From Leptospira kmetyi serovar Malaysia str. Bejo-Iso9 (GTDB lineage: Bacteria; Spirochaetota; Leptospiria; Leptospirales; Leptospiraceae): a stretch of DNA of 64,000 bases. The stretch is from assembly GCF_000243735.2 (NCBI RefSeq), contig NZ_AHMP02000003.1:2936001-3000000 (forward strand), given 5' to 3'. The notes below the pieces were generated by a model. That model was not told the DNA's origin. It did no database searches and worked only from the letters and a program-made list of their open reading frames with translations. Made by a program: the position numbers and the translations under genes. Shown here piece after piece: positions 35,762 to 52,693 of this stretch (position 1 is its first letter; every line of letters begins with the position of its first letter).

Positions 35762-36922
35762 ATGCGAACTAAAATCCTTTCCGCGCTGTTTCTCGCGACT
35801 CTAATCTTCTGTTCTAATTTTTCATGCCGTTTTATTTCGTCTTTGTTGATCAAAGACGAACCCGTTCCGACCGGGATGATCGTCGTTTTTCAGAGCGGCG
35901 ACGCGGAAATTCTTCGGAACGGAAAAAAACTAAAACCTTCGGTCGGTCTGTTGCTTAAGGAGAACGATCGACTTCAAACCTCTTCCGGATCGATCGACAT
36001 TCAAACTGGAAACGGCGAAATCATCCGTATCAAATCCTATACGAAACTCGTTCTAAAAAATATCTCCAACCCGCAAAAAAGAGAAACGAATCTCTATGTA
36101 CAAGCCGGCGAATTGTTGATCAAAACCAACAAACTCAAAACGAACGAATCGTTTTACATTTCCACTCCGACAACGGTTGCGGGCGTAAGAGGCACTACAT
36201 TCTCCTTTGAACTTACCGACGGAAAACCTCCCAAGGTAAAAGTTTACGAAGGCGCGGTCGCGATCAGTTTCAAAATTCCGAAGGAGATTTTGGAAGACAA
36301 AGAAGCTAAGGACAAAGAACTCTATCAGGAATTCATAACATTCTTGGAAAAGAACGAAGTCGTTTTAGAAAACGGAGAATCCTCTTACGTGAAGCCGGAT
36401 CTCGATCATATGATTCAGTTGATCTTGACGAGAATGGAACAAAACGAGGAAATCGCCAAGGAATTCGAAGCGATTCGAAAGATGGAAAATCATTCTCCCG
36501 AAAAAGCGGCTTTTACCGAATCTCCGCAAGAAACGGCCGAGATCGAAACTCTCGTTCAGGTGGATTCGAATCTGGTCGCAAAAGCATTGACCGAATCCAA
36601 TCCCGATCCGAATCAACCGGTGATCTCTTCGATTTCTTCCGAGATTCAAAACGATCAGAATTCTAAACTGGATCAAGCCTTGGAAAATATCCAAAACAAA
36701 GCGGAAGCAAGCGGACTCAAAGACGAGGCTAAAATCCGGGAATACTACAACGTTCTCGAGATCGTCGTAAAAGAAGACGGCACAAAACTTTCCGGCGCGA
36801 TCGTGACTCAAATCGGAGATCGATTGATTCTTCATACTCCAAGCGGAGTGGTTCGCGTCAATAAAAGCGAAGTCAACTACGTGGACTATCAGACCTTTCA
36901 AATCAAAACGAAAACCAAATAA
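35762..36922 (+). CDS. FecR-domain lipoprotein
   Basis: A 386-residue exported protein. The signal ends with candidate lipid cysteines (LIFCSNFSC). Residues 35-170 hold a FecR domain: a Val-rich strand with QSGDAEILRNGKKL, LKENDRLQTSSGSIDIQTGNG and the late motif TPTTVAGVRGTTFSF. The carboxy half is acidic and helical (rich in Glu, Asn, Gln) and ends with a small beta segment (IVTQIGDRLILHTPSGVV). FecR domains outside the iron-sensing proteins occur in many Leptospira lipoproteins; no sigma factor or TonB receptor gene is next to it, so an iron role is not implied. A terminator follows immediately. Confidence 0.85.
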   Translation: MRTKILSALFLATLIFCSNFSCRFISSLLIKDEPVPTGMIVVFQSGDAEILRNGKKLKPSVGLLLKENDRLQTSSGSIDIQTGNGEIIRIKSYTKLVLKNISNPQKRETNLYVQAGELLIKTNKLKTNESFYISTPTTVAGVRGTTFSFELTDGKPPKVKVYEGAVAISFKIPKEILEDKEAKDKELYQEFITFLEKNEVVLENGESSYVKPDLDHMIQLILTRMEQNEEIAKEFEAIRKMENHSPEKAAFTESPQETAEIETLVQVDSNLVAKALTESNPDPNQPVISSISSEIQNDQNSKLDQALENIQNKAEASGLKDEAKIREYYNVLEIVVKEDGTKLSGAIVTQIGDRLILHTPSGVVRVNKSEVNYVDYQTFQIKTKTK

Positions 36923-36975
36923 GAATCGAAATGCGCCGAACGAAATTTGACATTTCGATTCGATTTTCTTTTTGA
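36923..36975 (+). terminator. Terminator of the FecR lipoprotein gene
   Basis: Perfect 11-base arms GAATCGAAATG (36923-36933) and CATTTCGATTC (36951-36961) around a 17-base loop, followed by a T-rich run (GATTTTCTTTTTG). It begins right after the stop codon. Confidence 0.7.
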
Positions 36976-36976
36976 T
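36947..36976 (+). promoter_or_regulatory. Sigma70-type promoter for purT
   Basis: Perfect TTGACA (36947-36952) and, 18 bases on, TTTGAT (36971-36976), four of six to consensus. The -35 runs into the right arm of the preceding terminator, so the two signals overlap. The purT ATG is 35 bases further. Confidence 0.45.
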
Positions 36977-37011
36977 CTTTCGAACAATTCTTTCAGTCTG
37001 CCAGCAAGACT

Positions 37012-38175
<1,164 letters not shown>

Positions 38176-38179
38176 AGAA

Positions 38180-40603
<2,424 letters not shown>

Positions 40604-40710
40604 TCTGATTGCTATTGAGAAGCGAAGAATGCGGGAAACAATCAGAAAACACCTTCTTTCGTTTTCTTTTTCCGGGTTGCGTAAGGAACAAATCAAAACA
40701 GAGTGGGTTT

Positions 40711-41499
40711 GTGATTTTATCCGATTCCAAAAAGAAACACCGCCGGTTGTTTTTTTTCATATTCTCGATTTGTTTTTTCATCGGTTCGACAAATTGCGCG
40801 ACTTATCTTCAAAATAGAAAAAACGATTTTAAAGATATTTTCACCGCGGGTGTGGAAACTCCCGGTTACGGAATCGGATTTAGAATCGGTCCTTTAGCCG
40901 GAGGTTTTGTTTTTCAAGGCGGTGAAACCGCGCCGGGTAAACGGGATTTAGGAAAAGGTTACGGTCTTCGCGGCGGTTATTTCGGTTCTTATCGATCCCA
41001 ACAATTGATCTTCGGAATTTTAGGAAGCGATACTTTTTTTCCATTGGGTGTTGAAACACAAACAACCGAAACGGAAGAATCTTCCGAAGAGATTTCTCCG
41101 GAAGTCGCGGAAGAATTAAAAAATCTGCAAGACTCAAAAACTCCGGGCGACAAGGTTCCCGAATTTTTAAACGAACGATACAACATCAAAAGTCAAAAAC
41201 TTCGATATCTTTCCTTTTACAATATTCCAGTTGCGGAAAGAAGAAAAAGAAAGAAGGAAGAATTCTACAGACGATTTATCGAAGAACAAAGTTTCGATCG
41301 AAACGATCCGGCAATTCAAAACGCATTACAAGCTTTGAATAAAAAGAAAGACGGCTATCCGAAAAGTTTTCTTTATCAGATCGAAATTTACTTGGGGCTT
41401 TATGCGGGAATCAGACTCGGATTCAATCCCGCGGAGCTTCTCGACTTTTTGGTCGGAATCGCGGGATTGGATTTACTGGAAGACGATACTGCGGAGTAA
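40711..41499 (+). CDS. Leptospiral lipoprotein of unknown function
   Basis: A 262-residue predicted lipoprotein. The GTG at 40711 with GAGTGGG just upstream gives MILSDSKKKHRRLFFFIFSICFFIGSTNC, a basic start, hydrophobic core and candidate lipid-accepting Cys29. The mature part has a Gly/aromatic-rich region (TPGYGIGFRIGPLAGGFVFQGG ... YGLRGGYFG), a Glu-rich stretch (ETQTTETEESSEEI), then a basic helix (PVAERRKRKKEEFYRRF). I do not recognise the family. A longer frame to a TTG at 40609 would lack a signal peptide at its start and is disfavoured. The start lies about 100 bp from the divergent GpsA-PlsB gene. Confidence 0.65.
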   Translation: MILSDSKKKHRRLFFFIFSICFFIGSTNCATYLQNRKNDFKDIFTAGVETPGYGIGFRIGPLAGGFVFQGGETAPGKRDLGKGYGLRGGYFGSYRSQQLIFGILGSDTFFPLGVETQTTETEESSEEISPEVAEELKNLQDSKTPGDKVPEFLNERYNIKSQKLRYLSFYNIPVAERRKRKKEEFYRRFIEEQSFDRNDPAIQNALQALNKKKDGYPKSFLYQIEIYLGLYAGIRLGFNPAELLDFLVGIAGLDLLEDDTAE

Positions 41500-41507
41500 A
41501 CCCTTTC

Positions 41508-41879
41508 TTAGAGTTTATATTCCATTTTTTTAATCACACCTTTCTTATCGATCGTGAGTTTGATGAACTTCGTATCTTCCGTGATCGCTGCGGGTTTTTC
41601 CGCCAATGTCTTATAAGAATTCTTTTGATAATCGGTGGAAACCAAATACCATTCCAGAACCGCGCCGTCTTGCGTGTTGAGTTCCACGGATGGAGTCCCT
41701 AAAACCGCTTCCGCTTTGATTCTTTTGTCACCTTCCTTAACCATTCCCACTTCGAAAGTTCTAATATCGGAATTGGGTTGAAACTCTTGTTTTGGAGGTT
41801 GTTTTTTCTCCTCGGAACGGCAAAAGGAAAGAACGGACATACAAGTTAAAATCAAAAGCGCTGAAAAAATCTTTTTCAT
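41508..41879 (-). CDS. Small lipoprotein, possibly BamE/SmpA-like fold
   Basis: A 123-residue lipoprotein: MKKIFSALLILTCMSVLSFC carries the lipobox at Cys20. The mature part (FEVGMVKEGDKRIKAEAVLGTP ... LEWYLVSTDYQKNS) has the size and general strand pattern of small BamE/SmpA-type lipoproteins, but similarity is weak and this is only a suggestion. The ATG at 41879 has AAGGA six bases upstream, which decides it over an upstream codon at 41912. Convergent with the lipoprotein gene before it, eight bases apart. Confidence 0.65.
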   Translation of the reverse strand: MKKIFSALLILTCMSVLSFCRSEEKKQPPKQEFQPNSDIRTFEVGMVKEGDKRIKAEAVLGTPSVELNTQDGAVLEWYLVSTDYQKNSYKTLAEKPAAITEDTKFIKLTIDKKGVIKKMEYKL

Positions 41880-42007
41880 CGTATCCTTCTCTAAGTTTGG
41901 ATTTTGAACCACAAGTATCGTTTTTATTTTCGCTCTGTCGAGATTAAAAATCGAAATGGAATTTAAAAAATTCTTCTTTATCCTTATGGAAGAATCACGA
42001 TGGCCGC

Positions 42008-42982
42008 ATGTACGAGAAAGAAAATTCCGTTAAAACCGTTTTCGTGACCGGAGGAAGCGGTTCCTTAGGTCTGATTCTCGTTCCGGAATTACTCAAAGAG
42101 TACCGAGTCGTTTGCATCGGAAGAAAACTTTCTTCCTTTCCCGATACGATTCGTTTTCATTCGAACTTCGTTTTTTACGAAGTCGATCTTGAAAACGAAT
42201 CCGATTTTTCCATCGAAGAAAATTCGAATTTCATCATCCATCTTGCGGGCAAAGTAAGCGGAGAAGCTTCCACCTTGGAAGAATACAGAAAAGGAAACGA
42301 ACTTTCCACGCGAAAGATTCTCAAGTTCGCATCCAAGAATAAAAAAACCGGAATCTTATTTTCAAGCTCTTCTTCCGTTTACGGATTTTCGGATCGACCC
42401 GTAAACGAATCGTCTTCGTTAAACGGAAATACGTTTTACGCGATTTCCAAAAGAGAATGCGAAGCCTTGATCCAAAAATCGAAAAACCAGTTCGTAATTC
42501 TGAGGATCGCATCGGTTTACGGACCTACGAATAAAAGTTTTCTAAATAAGGTTCTGACTTTGTTTCGGTACGGAATTCTTCTTTATTCAGGAAATCCGAA
42601 TTTCAAAAAATCCATGGTTCATTCTTCCGATGTGATCGCTGCGATTTTACTCGTATTAGAAAAATGGAATAAAGCTTCCGGAAAAACCTTCAACGTCGCG
42701 TATCCCCGCGCCTTATCTTCCGAAGACATTCGGATTCTTCTTTCAAAACTGATGCCAGGAAAATTCTTTCTAACCTTAAAACTCAAAGGGTTGATTCTAT
42801 TCTTGTTCAACGTTGCGAACGGAGTTTTGACGAAGATTACGAAAAAGAAAATCAATTTGGAATACATCCAAGAATCTTCGATCGTAGTTTCGGATCGAAT
42901 TCAAAAAGAACTGGGATTTCGGTTTCGTACGGATTTTGAGGAAGGAATCGCGGAAATTCTAAAATCCAAAAATAGAATTTAA
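42008..42982 (+). CDS. NAD-dependent epimerase/dehydratase (extended SDR)
   Basis: A 324-residue extended SDR. VFVTGGSGSLGLILVPELL is the NAD site, IIHLAGKVSG the following strand, and YAISKRE supplies Tyr-x3-Lys, with SSSSVYG before it. It resembles sugar-nucleotide epimerases and dehydratases; the carboxy domain (PNFKKSMVHSSDVIAAILLVLE) fits that. The substrate is unknown. It lies convergent with ohrR, four bases apart, with no sugar-metabolism neighbour. Confidence 0.87.
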   Translation: MYEKENSVKTVFVTGGSGSLGLILVPELLKEYRVVCIGRKLSSFPDTIRFHSNFVFYEVDLENESDFSIEENSNFIIHLAGKVSGEASTLEEYRKGNELSTRKILKFASKNKKTGILFSSSSSVYGFSDRPVNESSSLNGNTFYAISKRECEALIQKSKNQFVILRIASVYGPTNKSFLNKVLTLFRYGILLYSGNPNFKKSMVHSSDVIAAILLVLEKWNKASGKTFNVAYPRALSSEDIRILLSKLMPGKFFLTLKLKGLILFLFNVANGVLTKITKKKINLEYIQESSIVVSDRIQKELGFRFRTDFEEGIAEILKSKNRI

Positions 42983-42986
42983 AAAT

Positions 42987-43433
<447 letters not shown>

Positions 43434-43442
43434 AATAAGATT

Positions 43443-43464
43443 CCGTCCCATTTTCATGGGACGG
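43443..43464. promoter_or_regulatory. Perfect inverted repeat upstream of ohrR
   Basis: Nine-base arms CCGTCCCAT and ATGGGACGG around a four-base spacer. It lies between the gpx-like stop and the ohrR start. There is no T run, so an operator or attenuator is more likely than a simple terminator. The candidate ribosome site of ohrR lies within it. Confidence 0.5.
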
Positions 43465-43473
43465 TTCGGTCTT

Positions 43474-43959
43474 TTATTTTTTTAGGAGTTCCTGTATTTC
43501 TTTTTCGATCTTTTCCGGAGTTGTCATCGGAGAAAAACGTTTGATGACTTTTCCTTGTTTGTCGACTAAGAATTTCGTAAAGTTCCACTTGATCGAGTTT
43601 CCGAAAAATCCGGACGCCTCGTTTTTCAAAAAACGAAACACAGGGTGTGCATTGTCTCCGTTTACGTCGATCTTTTTGAAAATCGGAAATTCGACTCCGT
43701 AATTTCTTTGACAGAAAGCTTTGATCGTTTCATCGGAACCGGGCTCCTGATGTTTGAACTGATCGCACGGAAACCCGAGAACCTCGAGTCCGTTCGTTTT
43801 GTATTTGCTGTAGAGCGTTTGAAGTCCCGCATACTGAGGAGTAAAAGCACATTCGCTCGCGGTGTTCACGATTAAGAGAACCTTACCTTTATAATCTTCC
43901 AATTTTTGATCTTTGCCGCTGTTGAGTGTTGCGGTGAGGTCGTACAATGTCTGGCTCAT
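43474..43959 (-). CDS. Glutathione-peroxidase-family protein (thioredoxin-type)
   Basis: A 161-residue peroxidase. Peroxidatic Cys37 is in VNTASECAFTPQYAGL, the family Gln and Trp are in FPCDQF and KWNFTKFLVD, and Cys83 (KAFCQRNYGVEFPIF) sits where plant- and bacterial-type enzymes keep the resolving cysteine. So it should be a non-selenium, two-cysteine peroxidase that uses thioredoxin rather than glutathione (inference from those cysteines). The ATG at 43959 has GGAG eight bases upstream. A palindrome (43976-43987) lies in the leader. Followed by ohrR, its likely regulator. Confidence 0.92.
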   Translation of the reverse strand: MSQTLYDLTATLNSGKDQKLEDYKGKVLLIVNTASECAFTPQYAGLQTLYSKYKTNGLEVLGFPCDQFKHQEPGSDETIKAFCQRNYGVEFPIFKKIDVNGDNAHPVFRFLKNEASGFFGNSIKWNFTKFLVDKQGKVIKRFSPMTTPEKIEKEIQELLKK

Positions 43960-43975
43960 TTCAATCTCCATTTAG

Positions 43976-43987
43976 ATTGTGCACAAT
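43976..43987. promoter_or_regulatory. Palindrome ATTGTGCACAAT, candidate OhrR operator
   Basis: A perfect 12-bp palindrome 16 bases upstream of the peroxidase start. TTGT...ACAA half-sites resemble known OhrR/MarR boxes. It is well placed to control the peroxidase-ohrR pair. Confidence 0.5.
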
Positions 43988-44135
43988 TTAATTTTACAAA
44001 ATACATAATTCTCCCTTTCGTCAAGAAAATTTTTACCCGTTTTCTCGAAATCCGAGAATAAGTACATTTTTAACCGAACGCGTATCGAAACATTCTAAGG
44101 TGTTGATTTTTTTCGAGAAAGGATAGAATCGATCC

Positions 44136-44891
<756 letters not shown>

Positions 44892-44937
44892 TTCGTACGC
44901 GCTTAGGTCTTATCGTCTAAGTAATCTAGGATAAAGA

Positions 44938-46734
<1,797 letters not shown>

Positions 46735-47052
46735 AATTCTTAACTTTTTATAAACTGCTACAATTCGTTCTATTTGATAAAAAAAGCGTCAGATCGAATA
46801 CAAGTTACTCAATAAATTATTACGGAATTCAATTCGTAAGCGGGTTTCAATCAAAAATATAACGGGGCAACCCGTTTTTCTCTGTCTTTTAGATCCAGTC
46901 CAGCGGATATGTTCATTATAGGAAACTTTTCCGTCTCGGACTTCCCATAGAGTTTGTGGCGGAGAAATCCAATTCTCTTCACTATTCTCTCCGGAGTGGC
47001 TCTTCACCGAGCCGCTCCGATTTTTTGAAATCCGCTCGGCCGCTCGAATCGA
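46735..47052. other. Noncoding gap with plus-strand terminator
   Basis: No convincing gene in 318 bp. A minus-strand frame (46789-47007, 72 codons) begins well enough but has no recognisable domain and could be a decayed gene. A clear stem-loop terminator for plus-strand transcripts is at 46992-47027, about 260 bases behind the antiporter stop. Confidence 0.5.
46992..47027 (+). terminator. Rho-independent terminator (plus strand) of unknown transcript
   Basis: Eleven-base arms CGGAGTGGCTC and GAGCCGCTCCG with one mismatch around a six-base loop, then ATTTTTTG. Strong and G+C rich. The nearest plus-strand gene ends 258 bases before it, so it ends a long 3' leader or a small RNA. Confidence 0.6.
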
Positions 47053-47871
47053 TTATAACGATTTTAGAATCTCTTCGCGCTTTCTTTTGTATTCTTCTTC
47101 GGAAATTAATTTTTTATCGAATAGATTTTTCAGTTCCAACAATCTTTTCTCGGAATCCTGAATCGTCTTTTCCTTTTGCGGAGTTTTTACTTCTACATCC
47201 TGGGACTTGGTCGCACCCGTTTTTAGAACCACGTGAAACTTCTTCGACTCGCCCTGCGTATCTTTATAATACGACAATATTCCGATTGCCGAGTCCGGAA
47301 TAAAAACTTCAAGAGAAGGTTTGAGATTGGATTCGGATAAGGAATAATTCGACCAATCTTGAAACGCGTAAGGCGTTTGAAAGTCTATGAATTGATTCAA
47401 TTCGAAAAAGACAAAGTGAATCGAATCGATCGTCGGGTATAATAAGAAGACGGTTCTTCGGATTCTTCTTCCCGGATTGATCGTATCTTCTTTTTTCAAA
47501 ATCCAAAGTTGAAAAACATGCGAAGGCGAACTTTCAAAATTTCGAATGGAACGCTCTGCGATTTCCTGGCACAGTTCCTTCGGAAAAATTCGAAACGCGG
47601 AATCGTTGATGAGAGAATCGTTTCGATTTCCCATTTGATACAAAGCGTCCGCGATCAGAGTTTTGAAATTATTTCTTTCCTGGTTTTGAAGATAAGATGC
47701 GTTTCGATCCAACCAGGGAGGCAAGTCAGCCACGTTTTCAAAAGAATAAAACGCGATCGAATCGGACGAATAGTTCAATTCTTTTCGGATTCCCGCAAAG
47801 CAGGAAAGTATAAGAAAGGATAGAATGAAAAATCGAAATCGATTCATGACGAAGGCTTGAAAGAATTTCAT
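47053..47871 (-). CDS. Lipoprotein with carboxy-terminal SHOCT motif
   Basis: A 272-residue predicted lipoprotein. Hydrophobic FRFFILSFLILSC provides the lipobox (Cys24 from this start). The centre is a mixed domain without known motif (FVFFELNQFIDFQTPYAFQDW). The last 30 residues (LELKNLFDKKLISEEEYKRKREEIL) are a SHOCT motif, a short helical oligomerisation element. The ATG at 47871 has AAGGA about 12 bases upstream; an ATG at 47847 is also possible. It is 27 bp behind csrA on the same strand and could belong to the flagellar operon. Confidence 0.75.
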   Translation of the reverse strand: MKFFQAFVMNRFRFFILSFLILSCFAGIRKELNYSSDSIAFYSFENVADLPPWLDRNASYLQNQERNNFKTLIADALYQMGNRNDSLINDSAFRIFPKELCQEIAERSIRNFESSPSHVFQLWILKKEDTINPGRRIRRTVFLLYPTIDSIHFVFFELNQFIDFQTPYAFQDWSNYSLSESNLKPSLEVFIPDSAIGILSYYKDTQGESKKFHVVLKTGATKSQDVEVKTPQKEKTIQDSEKRLLELKNLFDKKLISEEEYKRKREEILKSL

Positions 47872-47898
47872 TCGAAACTCGATTCCTTCAAGTAAGAA

Positions 47899-48153
<255 letters not shown>

Positions 48154-48606
48154 TTAACCCGTCTCCACTGCGGCCGATTCGAGAATTTTTTCCCGAACGG
48201 AATGAGATTCGTTTCTCGAGATGAATTGTTTTCCTAAAAGGGTTTCCTTGTTGATGAGAATCGGTCCCTGCATGTTGGCCGTCATCAAAGCAGGATCTTC
48301 TCCGGGGATCGTAACGATCACCAACGTTAGACTCTCTTTGATCTCCGCGATCCCGATTCCCTGCAATTCCTGTTCGGGAATCAAGGGTTTATATTCTTTC
48401 TTAAAAAGAGAAGGCGGAATCACCACGAAGGCGAGATCCACTTCCTCGACGGATTGAAGCCATTTGAAAACGGATTCTTCCTCTTCTTCGATGAGAGCGA
48501 ACTTTTTGTAATCCTCGAATCCGAGCAAACCTTCCGGAAAAGACAGGATTTGTTTTTCCGAAATTTGCATTTTTCCAAAGGGCTTTGTATGAATCTCGAT
48601 TCCCAT
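48154..48606 (-). CDS. fliW: Flagellar assembly factor FliW
   Basis: A 150-residue antagonist of CsrA and flagellin chaperone. It has the usual opening (MGIEIHTKPFGKMQISEKQILSFPEGLLGFEDYKKF) and FKWLQSVEEVDLAFVV, typical of FliW. Gene order flgK-flgL-fliW-csrA is conserved in spirochaetes and Firmicutes. It ends where csrA begins. A 50-base gap separates it from flgL. Confidence 0.95.
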   Translation of the reverse strand: MGIEIHTKPFGKMQISEKQILSFPEGLLGFEDYKKFALIEEEEESVFKWLQSVEEVDLAFVVIPPSLFKKEYKPLIPEQELQGIGIAEIKESLTLVIVTIPGEDPALMTANMQGPILINKETLLGKQFISRNESHSVREKILESAAVETG

Positions 48607-48656
48607 TTTAAATATTTACCTTCGACGTTTCCGTTAAAAACGTTCTAACTTTTCGT

Positions 48657-49925
48657 TTATCTCAGAAAGTCCATCAATGTCGGTTTAATGATTTTCGATC
48701 CGACGTTCAACGCGTATTGATGAACGGTTTCCAACCACTTCATATTCATGATGGTCTCGGGAAAATCGATTCCTTCGTTTTTGGAAAGAAGTTCCGTCAT
48801 GTATGATTTATCGAAGTCCACTCTTTGAGCGTGTTCTTCCATACGATTCATTCTCGCGCCTACGATGGCTCGATGACGAAGAATATTCTCCATCGCCAAA
48901 TCGAGATCCTGAAGATCGCGTCCTGAAATTCTTTCCTGATCCTTTTGAATGAGATCGTTTCTAAACTGGATCATCACGTCGAAAACGGAAAGACCAGTTA
49001 CGGTCGCCGACTTCGAATAGTTGTTAGGCGGTTCGGACGTCGCCGAATCGACAAGACCGATATCTCTCAAGATCGTTCCGCCTTCCACATCCTCCATCCA
49101 AATCTGATGCGGAGCAGTTGAACTTAAGCTGATGTTATCCTGCGCGAGTTTATTGGCTTTCACTTCCAAGGGAGAATTGTTGATCTTATCGATGATATCG
49201 TCGATCGTATCGCCCGCCGACACTTGGATCTCAACTCCGTCGATCTTGAACTTTTGATCCGAGGAAGCGATATAACCCGAGTTATCGACCTTGCTTGTGA
49301 TACTCATATTGGTTCCCCAGAAAACCTTGTTTCCCGGAATCGTTACGGGAACGTATTCCCCCTTTTCGATTTCGCGAAGTTGTTCTCCGATATCGCCTCG
49401 ATATTCGACGCCGATGTATTGATTCTTAAGTTCGATTCCCTGCAAACCTTTGATCTTGGATTCGATCGGTTCGAAAGGAGGTCTTTCGATCACGTGTCCG
49501 CCGAACAAAGGACGTCCGGTTGCGTCCCTTGTGTTCGCGATGTCGACTAACGCTCTTAAGATTTCGTCGATTTCTTTTCCGATCGCGACCTCAAGTTCGA
49601 AACCCTTATCGCCTTGATAGATACCGTTGGACGCTTGAACCGCGAGAACTCTCGCTCTTTGAAACAAGGAACCAATACGATCCAATTCGCCGTCGATTTG
49701 CTGAAGACGGGAATTTCCGTCGTCGATGTTTCTTTGAAACGTATCCAACTCGTTCAATCTCGAACGAAAGAACATCTGATTGGTGGCGCGGCCCGGCTCG
49801 TCGGACGGAAGACGGATTCTTTGTCCCGTCGAAAGCTGGTTCTGCGTCTCGTCCATGTTGAGCTGATGTCTGTTTAAATTATGAATCAGACTGTTGTTTT
49901 GCATCATGTTCGTAATGCGCATCAT
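48657..49925 (-). CDS. flgL: Flagellar hook-associated protein FlgL (HAP3)
   Basis: A 422-residue junction protein between hook and filament. The flagellin-like ends are clear: MMRITNMMQNNSLIHNLNRHQLNMDETQNQLSTGQRI at the start and HRAIVGARMNRMEEHAQRV near the end, both coiled-coil forming. The centre (about 150-330) is variable, with a flagellin-fold segment (DGVEIQVSAGDTIDDIIDKIN). The ATG has GGAGAG upstream. In Leptospira it is part of periplasmic endoflagella. It follows flgK by 35 bp. Confidence 0.95.
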   Translation of the reverse strand: MMRITNMMQNNSLIHNLNRHQLNMDETQNQLSTGQRIRLPSDEPGRATNQMFFRSRLNELDTFQRNIDDGNSRLQQIDGELDRIGSLFQRARVLAVQASNGIYQGDKGFELEVAIGKEIDEILRALVDIANTRDATGRPLFGGHVIERPPFEPIESKIKGLQGIELKNQYIGVEYRGDIGEQLREIEKGEYVPVTIPGNKVFWGTNMSITSKVDNSGYIASSDQKFKIDGVEIQVSAGDTIDDIIDKINNSPLEVKANKLAQDNISLSSTAPHQIWMEDVEGGTILRDIGLVDSATSEPPNNYSKSATVTGLSVFDVMIQFRNDLIQKDQERISGRDLQDLDLAMENILRHRAIVGARMNRMEEHAQRVDFDKSYMTELLSKNEGIDFPETIMNMKWLETVHQYALNVGSKIIKPTLMDFLR

Positions 49926-49960
49926 AAACTTCTCTCCTTACCCGTCCTTGTTATCCGGGA

Positions 49961-51871
<1,911 letters not shown>

Positions 51872-51903
51872 GGCTTCCTCCTATTACGAAATATTCGATC
51901 GAC

Positions 51904-52431
51904 TTACGCCGAAGCGTTCAGCATCAAAGCCTGTCTTTTGGCTTGTTTGCGTTCCGGATTCTTTCCCGATCCGTACGTGCTAACGCCGGATTCCATCGCT
52001 TTTTCCTTCATGACGTCGATCGTTCTAGAAAGAATTTCCTGACGAGTCAGGATCAGCTTTTCGTTGGATTTGATTTTTTCTTTTAAACGATGAAGAACTG
52101 CTTTGAGAGAGGATCCGTATTCTTTTAAACGGAAATTGGATTCCCGATCGAGTTGGTTTAAAAAATCGGATAAGGTCGGCGCTCCGGTTTCCGGAAGAGC
52201 GAAATTCTTAGAGCGATACACTTCTTCGATCGACTTCATACGAACTCTTTCGATCTCCGCGGCCATAACGAGCAACTCGTATGTCTTTTTAGTAATCGCT
52301 TCGAGAGACTTTCCGTCGGCTTGAACGACTGCGGCCGATTTTTGAGTCTCCAATTCCAGAACGTTAGAATAAAGATTGATCTCGTCCTGAAAAAGTTTCG
52401 TAAGTTGCTCCAACCATTCCTCTTGTTTCAT
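51904..52431 (-). CDS. flgN: FlgN-like chaperone
   Basis: A 175-residue helical protein that by position and composition is FlgN, the export chaperone of FlgK and FlgL. It begins with [37 protein letters not shown], the FlgN helix pattern, and ends with a basic, Ser-rich tail ([14 protein letters not shown]). Similarity is only moderate, so position as first gene before flgK matters. The 262-bp gap upstream should hold the operon promoter; I did not find a clear sigma-28 site. Confidence 0.82.
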   Translation of the reverse strand: MKQEEWLEQLTKLFQDEINLYSNVLELETQKSAAVVQADGKSLEAITKKTYELLVMAAEIERVRMKSIEEVYRSKNFALPETGAPTLSDFLNQLDRESNFRLKEYGSSLKAVLHRLKEKIKSNEKLILTRQEILSRTIDVMKEKAMESGVSTYGSGKNPERKQAKRQALMLNASA

Positions 52432-52693
52432 CTGTTTTATCCGATCCCTGCTATCAAGAATCGGTAAAATCGGAAATTTGCTTAGGTAATTTTCGAAGAA
52501 AAAGACGAATCTCCCGGCGGTTACTCATAAGACATAAGCGAACTCGGGATTTCGAGCGGGAAAAGATCCAAAAAATGAGTCTGATTTACTTGAGTTCTTT
52601 TGTTGTCCAAGCGGAGAATCGAAGGTTCACAATTTATTTCCAAACGTTTTTAAATTGTACTCCCAAACCTTCCGAAAAAAATAGCAGGATACG

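Noticed and set aside
46789..47007. Minus-strand 72-codon frame as a gene or decayed transposase
   Set aside because: No recognisable domain; it runs through the plus-strand terminator stem, and evidence is too thin to call even a pseudogene.
47003..47052. The 46992-47027 stem-loop as terminator of the SHOCT lipoprotein gene
   Set aside because: Read on the minus strand, the stem is not followed by a T run.
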